DNA from: Lawsonibacter sp. | Lineage (GTDB): Bacteria; Bacillota; Clostridia; Oscillospirales; Oscillospiraceae | NCBI GenBank assembly: GCA_022798155.1 | Contig: JAAWLY010000096.1 | Coordinates: forward strand, 1 to 7,980 | Reading direction: 5' to 3' | Length of the DNA stretch: 7,980 bases | Shown here: piece by piece, positions 5,699 through 7,980 of the stretch | How positions within the stretch are numbered: the stretch's first letter is position 1 | Layout: every line of letters starts with the position of its first letter | Notes under the pieces: model-generated | The model's input: only the letters and a program-made list of their open reading frames with translations | Told to the model about the DNA's origin: nothing | Database searches by the model: none | Translations under genes and position numbers: made by a program

Positions 5699-6817
5699 TT
5701 ATCTGCCCAGTATGAACAGATTTGTGTCTGTGACAAAGTTGGCGAAGCTGTACAGCACGATGACCGCGTCAATGTTGTTCTCTTCCACATAGTTTTTGAC
5801 GCTGGTCAGGTTGTCCCGGGGATCGAAGAGGTGGATTTCGGAGAACCGCTCCGTCAGGAAGGGGGTGAGGGAGTCGGAGTAGGAATCCCGGATGAGGAGC
5901 ACTTTAGGGCCGACGCTCCCCTCCTTCTCCACCACGCACAGTGGCTGGCGGCCTCCCAGGAAGTAGGAGTACTTGTCCTTCACCTCCAGATAGCTGTCCA
6001 CATAGAGGCTGCCCTGTTCGGGGGTGCCCTTAAAGTAAGAGGTTACCTTAATCCCCTCATCCGGGACATAGGCGTCGATGGCGTCGGGGGGCAGCCAGCG
6101 CACCCCGGAGGAGGAGAACAGGGTGCCGTTAAAGGCTTCGGTGACGGTGGTTTTCTGATAGTCCTCCACGCGGATAGGCTCCAGACCCAGTGCCTCAAAG
6201 ATGGCGTTGGCCCCGTAGAAGGCCCCCAGGCTGGTCCAATGGTGGTCGGTGCGGTAGTAGATGTCCTCTCCGCTGTGTGCCTCCAGCGTCCCATACAGGT
6301 CGATGGTGGAGGCCCCGGTGGAAAAATAGAGCTGCTCAATGATTCCCTCCTCGTCCGCCTTGGGGGCGCCCGCCGGGAGGCGGTCCTGCCAGATTTCCGC
6401 CGCTGAGGGGATCAGCCCGAAGTATACCGGCACATCTACGTTGCCCACCAGGGCGTCCACATAGCCCATGTCACGGTTCAGCTTGGCCGGGTCGGGGGTG
6501 TCTATCCGATTGATGAGCGTGTCCTGGGCGGCGAAGTAGACCCCGTTGTTCTCCTTCTTGCCGGACAGCCGCTCGCTCCAGGCCTTGGCCGCCACCCAGA
6601 AGTCCCGGCCCACAATGTGGTCGGAGACATAGTCCTCGGCGTCCTCCATGAATTTGCCGCTGCCCAGGTTTTCCACCGACAGCTTGGGGGGCTTTTGGAG
6701 GTTGCGGTTTTCCAGCGGGGAAAACTCCCTGTCCGGGAGCAGCAGGCTGACCACCGACATGCACCCGATAAAGGCGCAGAACAGGACAGTAAGGAAAATA
6801 CTGAATTTTTTCGACAT
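5699..6817 (-). CDS. DHHW-family protein, AlgX/AlgJ-like SGNH O-acetyltransferase
   Basis: Residues 1-30 form an uncleaved or signal-type membrane anchor, followed by REFSPLENRN and GKKENNGVYF, both typical of the DHHW family in Firmicutes. The eponymous motif lies at 191-194 (Asp191, His192, His193, Trp194). VLLIRDSYSDS places a GDS-like serine at Ser312. By comparison with AlgX and AlgJ, Ser312, Asp191 and His193 would be the catalytic triad that moves acetyl groups onto a surface polysaccharide; the glycine before DS is replaced by Arg310. The length (372) is normal for the family. The ATG is chosen for its AAGGGGGG ribosome binding site (6825-6832). The gene follows an MBOAT gene on the same strand, 101 bases downstream, which is the known pairing for extracellular O-acetylation. 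It points towards the ggt operon. The acceptor glycan is unknown. Confidence 0.88.
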   Translation of the reverse strand: MSKKFSIFLTVLFCAFIGCMSVVSLLLPDREFSPLENRNLQKPPKLSVENLGSGKFMEDAEDYVSDHIVGRDFWVAAKAWSERLSGKKENNGVYFAAQDTLINRIDTPDPAKLNRDMGYVDALVGNVDVPVYFGLIPSAAEIWQDRLPAGAPKADEEGIIEQLYFSTGASTIDLYGTLEAHSGEDIYYRTDHHWTSLGAFYGANAIFEALGLEPIRVEDYQKTTVTEAFNGTLFSSSGVRWLPPDAIDAYVPDEGIKVTSYFKGTPEQGSLYVDSYLEVKDKYSYFLGGRQPLCVVEKEGSVGPKVLLIRDSYSDSLTPFLTERFSEIHLFDPRDNLTSVKNYVEENNIDAVIVLYSFANFVTDTNLFILGR

Positions 6818-6842
6818 AGGGAAGCCCCCCTTAAATCGTTGA

Positions 6843-6903
6843 GTAGGGGCGCATCGTATGCGCCCGCACCCAATATTGACAGGCGGATAATATCCGCCCC
6901 TAC
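6843..6903. repeat. 61-bp double-hairpin interspersed repeat with 9-bp terminal inverted repeats
   Basis: GTAGGGGCG at 6843-6851 is repeated perfectly in inverted form at 6895-6903. Two inner palindromes follow: 6847-6854 with 6858-6865 (8 bp, 3-base loop) and 6882-6887 with 6893-6898 (6 bp, 5-base loop). The two hairpins share the GGGCG/GGCGG theme. The element fills most of the gap between the MBOAT and DHHW genes and would be transcribed with them. Its compact design resembles the short GTAGGGGCG-ended palindromic repeats I associate with gut Clostridia genomes (recalled, not verified). No target duplication is evident. Confidence 0.6.
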
Positions 6904-6918
6904 GGATAGGAGATCATA

Positions 6919-7980
6919 TCAAAAATTGGAATACAGGAAGGGGTTGTAAGTGCCGTCCACCAGGTAGGCGGTGCAGATGAGCAATCCCGCTGCCACCAGC
7001 AGGGTACACACCGCGTATTGGGCCCTTCTGCCCATAGAGCGGTAGGCCGCCCGACCCAGAGGGGTGGAGGCCAGGGCCGCCAGACACAAAATGGGCAGGT
7101 AGCTGGTGAGATAGTAGAAAAACCAGCCGTTTGTCAGGGGAACGCCCCCCAGGCCAAACATCACCTTCAGGTAGGCCCCCAGGTGGGAGAAGTCCTCAAT
7201 GGCGAAGATGGCCCAGCTGACCATGACGAAAAACATGGTGTACACATGGCCGATGACAGCGGGAGCCTTCTCTAGGGGCTTGAGCAGAAAGAACTTCTCC
7301 ACCATCAGCAGGGCGAAGAAGTACAGCCCCCAGCACAGAAAGTTCCAGCTGGCCCCGTGCCAGATGCCGGTGGCCGCCCACACCACAAACAGGTTGAACA
7401 TCCACCGGGGCTTGGCGCACCGGTTGCCCCCCAGGGGGATGTACAGGTACTCCCGGAACCAGGTGCTCAAAGAGATGTGCCACCGCCGCCAGAACTCGGT
7501 GATGCTTTTGGAGATATAGGGGTAGTTGAAGTTGGGCAAAAACGCAAAGCCCAACATCCGCCCCAGGCCGATGGCCATGTCAGAGTAGCCGGAGAAGTCG
7601 AAATAAATCTGGAAGGTAAAGGCCAGCACCCCCAGCCAGGCCCCCGCCACCGTCAGATCCGCGGGGGCCATGGCCTTGTAGCTGTCCCACAGCATGCCAA
7701 CATTGTTGGCGATGAGCAGCTTCTTCCCCAGACCCACCATGAGGATCTGCACCCCAGAGGCAAATTTTTCAGTGGAGCAGGTTCGCTCGTCGATCTGGTC
7801 CCCCAAGTCCTTGTACTTGATGATAGGGCCGGCGATGAGCTGGGGGAAGAGGGTGACAAAGGTGCCGAAATTGAGAATGGACCGCTGGGCCCGGGCGTCC
7901 CCCCGGTAGACGTCGATGGTGTAGCTCATGGTCTGGAAGGTGTAGAAGGAGATGCCGATGGGGAGGTGGACCCCCAACAC
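6919..7980 (-). CDS. Membrane-bound O-acyltransferase (MBOAT, AlgI/DltB-like), 5'-truncated by the window edge
   Basis: This multi-spanning enzyme passes acetyl groups across the membrane for polysaccharide or cell-wall O-acetylation. The visible 353 residues are the C-terminal three quarters of a protein usually about 470-500 long; the true start lies beyond 7980, and the GTG at the edge is not a start. Diagnostic stretches are LPIGISFYTFQTMSYTIDVYRG near the visible N-terminus, QIYFDFSGYSDMAIGLGRMLG, then FWRRWHISLSTWFREYLYIPLGG, and ATGIWHGASWNF. The histidine of the last motif (residue 208 counted from the edge) is the invariant MBOAT active-site histidine. Several further membrane helices follow to the C-terminus. 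The downstream DHHW gene is the expected extracellular partner. AlgI-like is preferred over DltB because the partner is DHHW/AlgX-like and no dlt genes are seen. Confidence 0.93.
   Translation of the reverse strand: MLGVHLPIGISFYTFQTMSYTIDVYRGDARAQRSILNFGTFVTLFPQLIAGPIIKYKDLGDQIDERTCSTEKFASGVQILMVGLGKKLLIANNVGMLWDSYKAMAPADLTVAGAWLGVLAFTFQIYFDFSGYSDMAIGLGRMLGFAFLPNFNYPYISKSITEFWRRWHISLSTWFREYLYIPLGGNRCAKPRWMFNLFVVWAATGIWHGASWNFLCWGLYFFALLMVEKFFLLKPLEKAPAVIGHVYTMFFVMVSWAIFAIEDFSHLGAYLKVMFGLGGVPLTNGWFFYYLTSYLPILCLAALASTPLGRAAYRSMGRRAQYAVCTLLVAAGLLICTAYLVDGTYNPFLYSNF

Noticed and set aside
5601..5792. 63-codon plus-strand frame with a GTG start
   Set aside because: It overlaps the 3' end of the DHHW gene and has no ribosome binding site or recognisable protein pattern.
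1..7980. CRISPR array, tRNA or rRNA genes
   Set aside because: No regularly spaced direct repeats and no recognisable tRNA or rRNA signatures were seen.

Overview
The window looks like a chromosomal segment of a GC-rich gut Firmicute of the Clostridia/Oscillospirales type (Flavonifractor, Intestinimonas or Pseudoflavonifractor-like). The basis is strong GC bias at third codon positions, AGGAGG-type ribosome binding sites, lipoproteins with Ser/Ala/Pro- or Asn/Gly-rich linkers, and a clostridial-style MBOAT/DHHW gene pair. The genus is inferred from style, not proven.

Left edge (1-291): a minus-strand fragment reads like the end of a Cna-B/SpaA-type surface-protein domain and has no convincing start. 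It abuts a forward-pointing hairpin-plus-T terminator (98-126). Next come a good sigma-70-type promoter (189-218), a leader hairpin (232-270) and a strong ribosome binding site.

Centre (292-5444, plus strand): a tight five-gene operon. It encodes (1) a lipoprotein gamma-glutamyltransferase, (2) a small lipoprotein of a probable domain-of-unknown-function family, (3) a DctM-like large permease, (4) an unlisted 49-residue two-helix membrane protein, and (5) a membrane-anchored M14 succinylglutamate desuccinylase/aspartoacylase-like metallohydrolase. A UUCG-capped hairpin separates genes 2 and 3. No DctQ-type small permease and no normal-sized DctP binding protein are present. My reading is an envelope system that hydrolyses gamma-glutamyl or N-acyl-amino-acid compounds at the cell surface and imports the products. 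The substrate is unknown. A bidirectional terminator (5463-5502) ends the operon.

Right part (5503-7980): a 166-bp foldback element resembling a MITE (5517-5682), then a convergent minus-strand pair. This pair is a DHHW-family AlgX/AlgJ-like SGNH protein and, upstream of it, a membrane-bound O-acyltransferase whose N-terminus lies beyond the window. Together they probably O-acetylate a cell-surface glycan. A 61-bp double-hairpin repeat with perfect 9-bp terminal inverted repeats lies between them.
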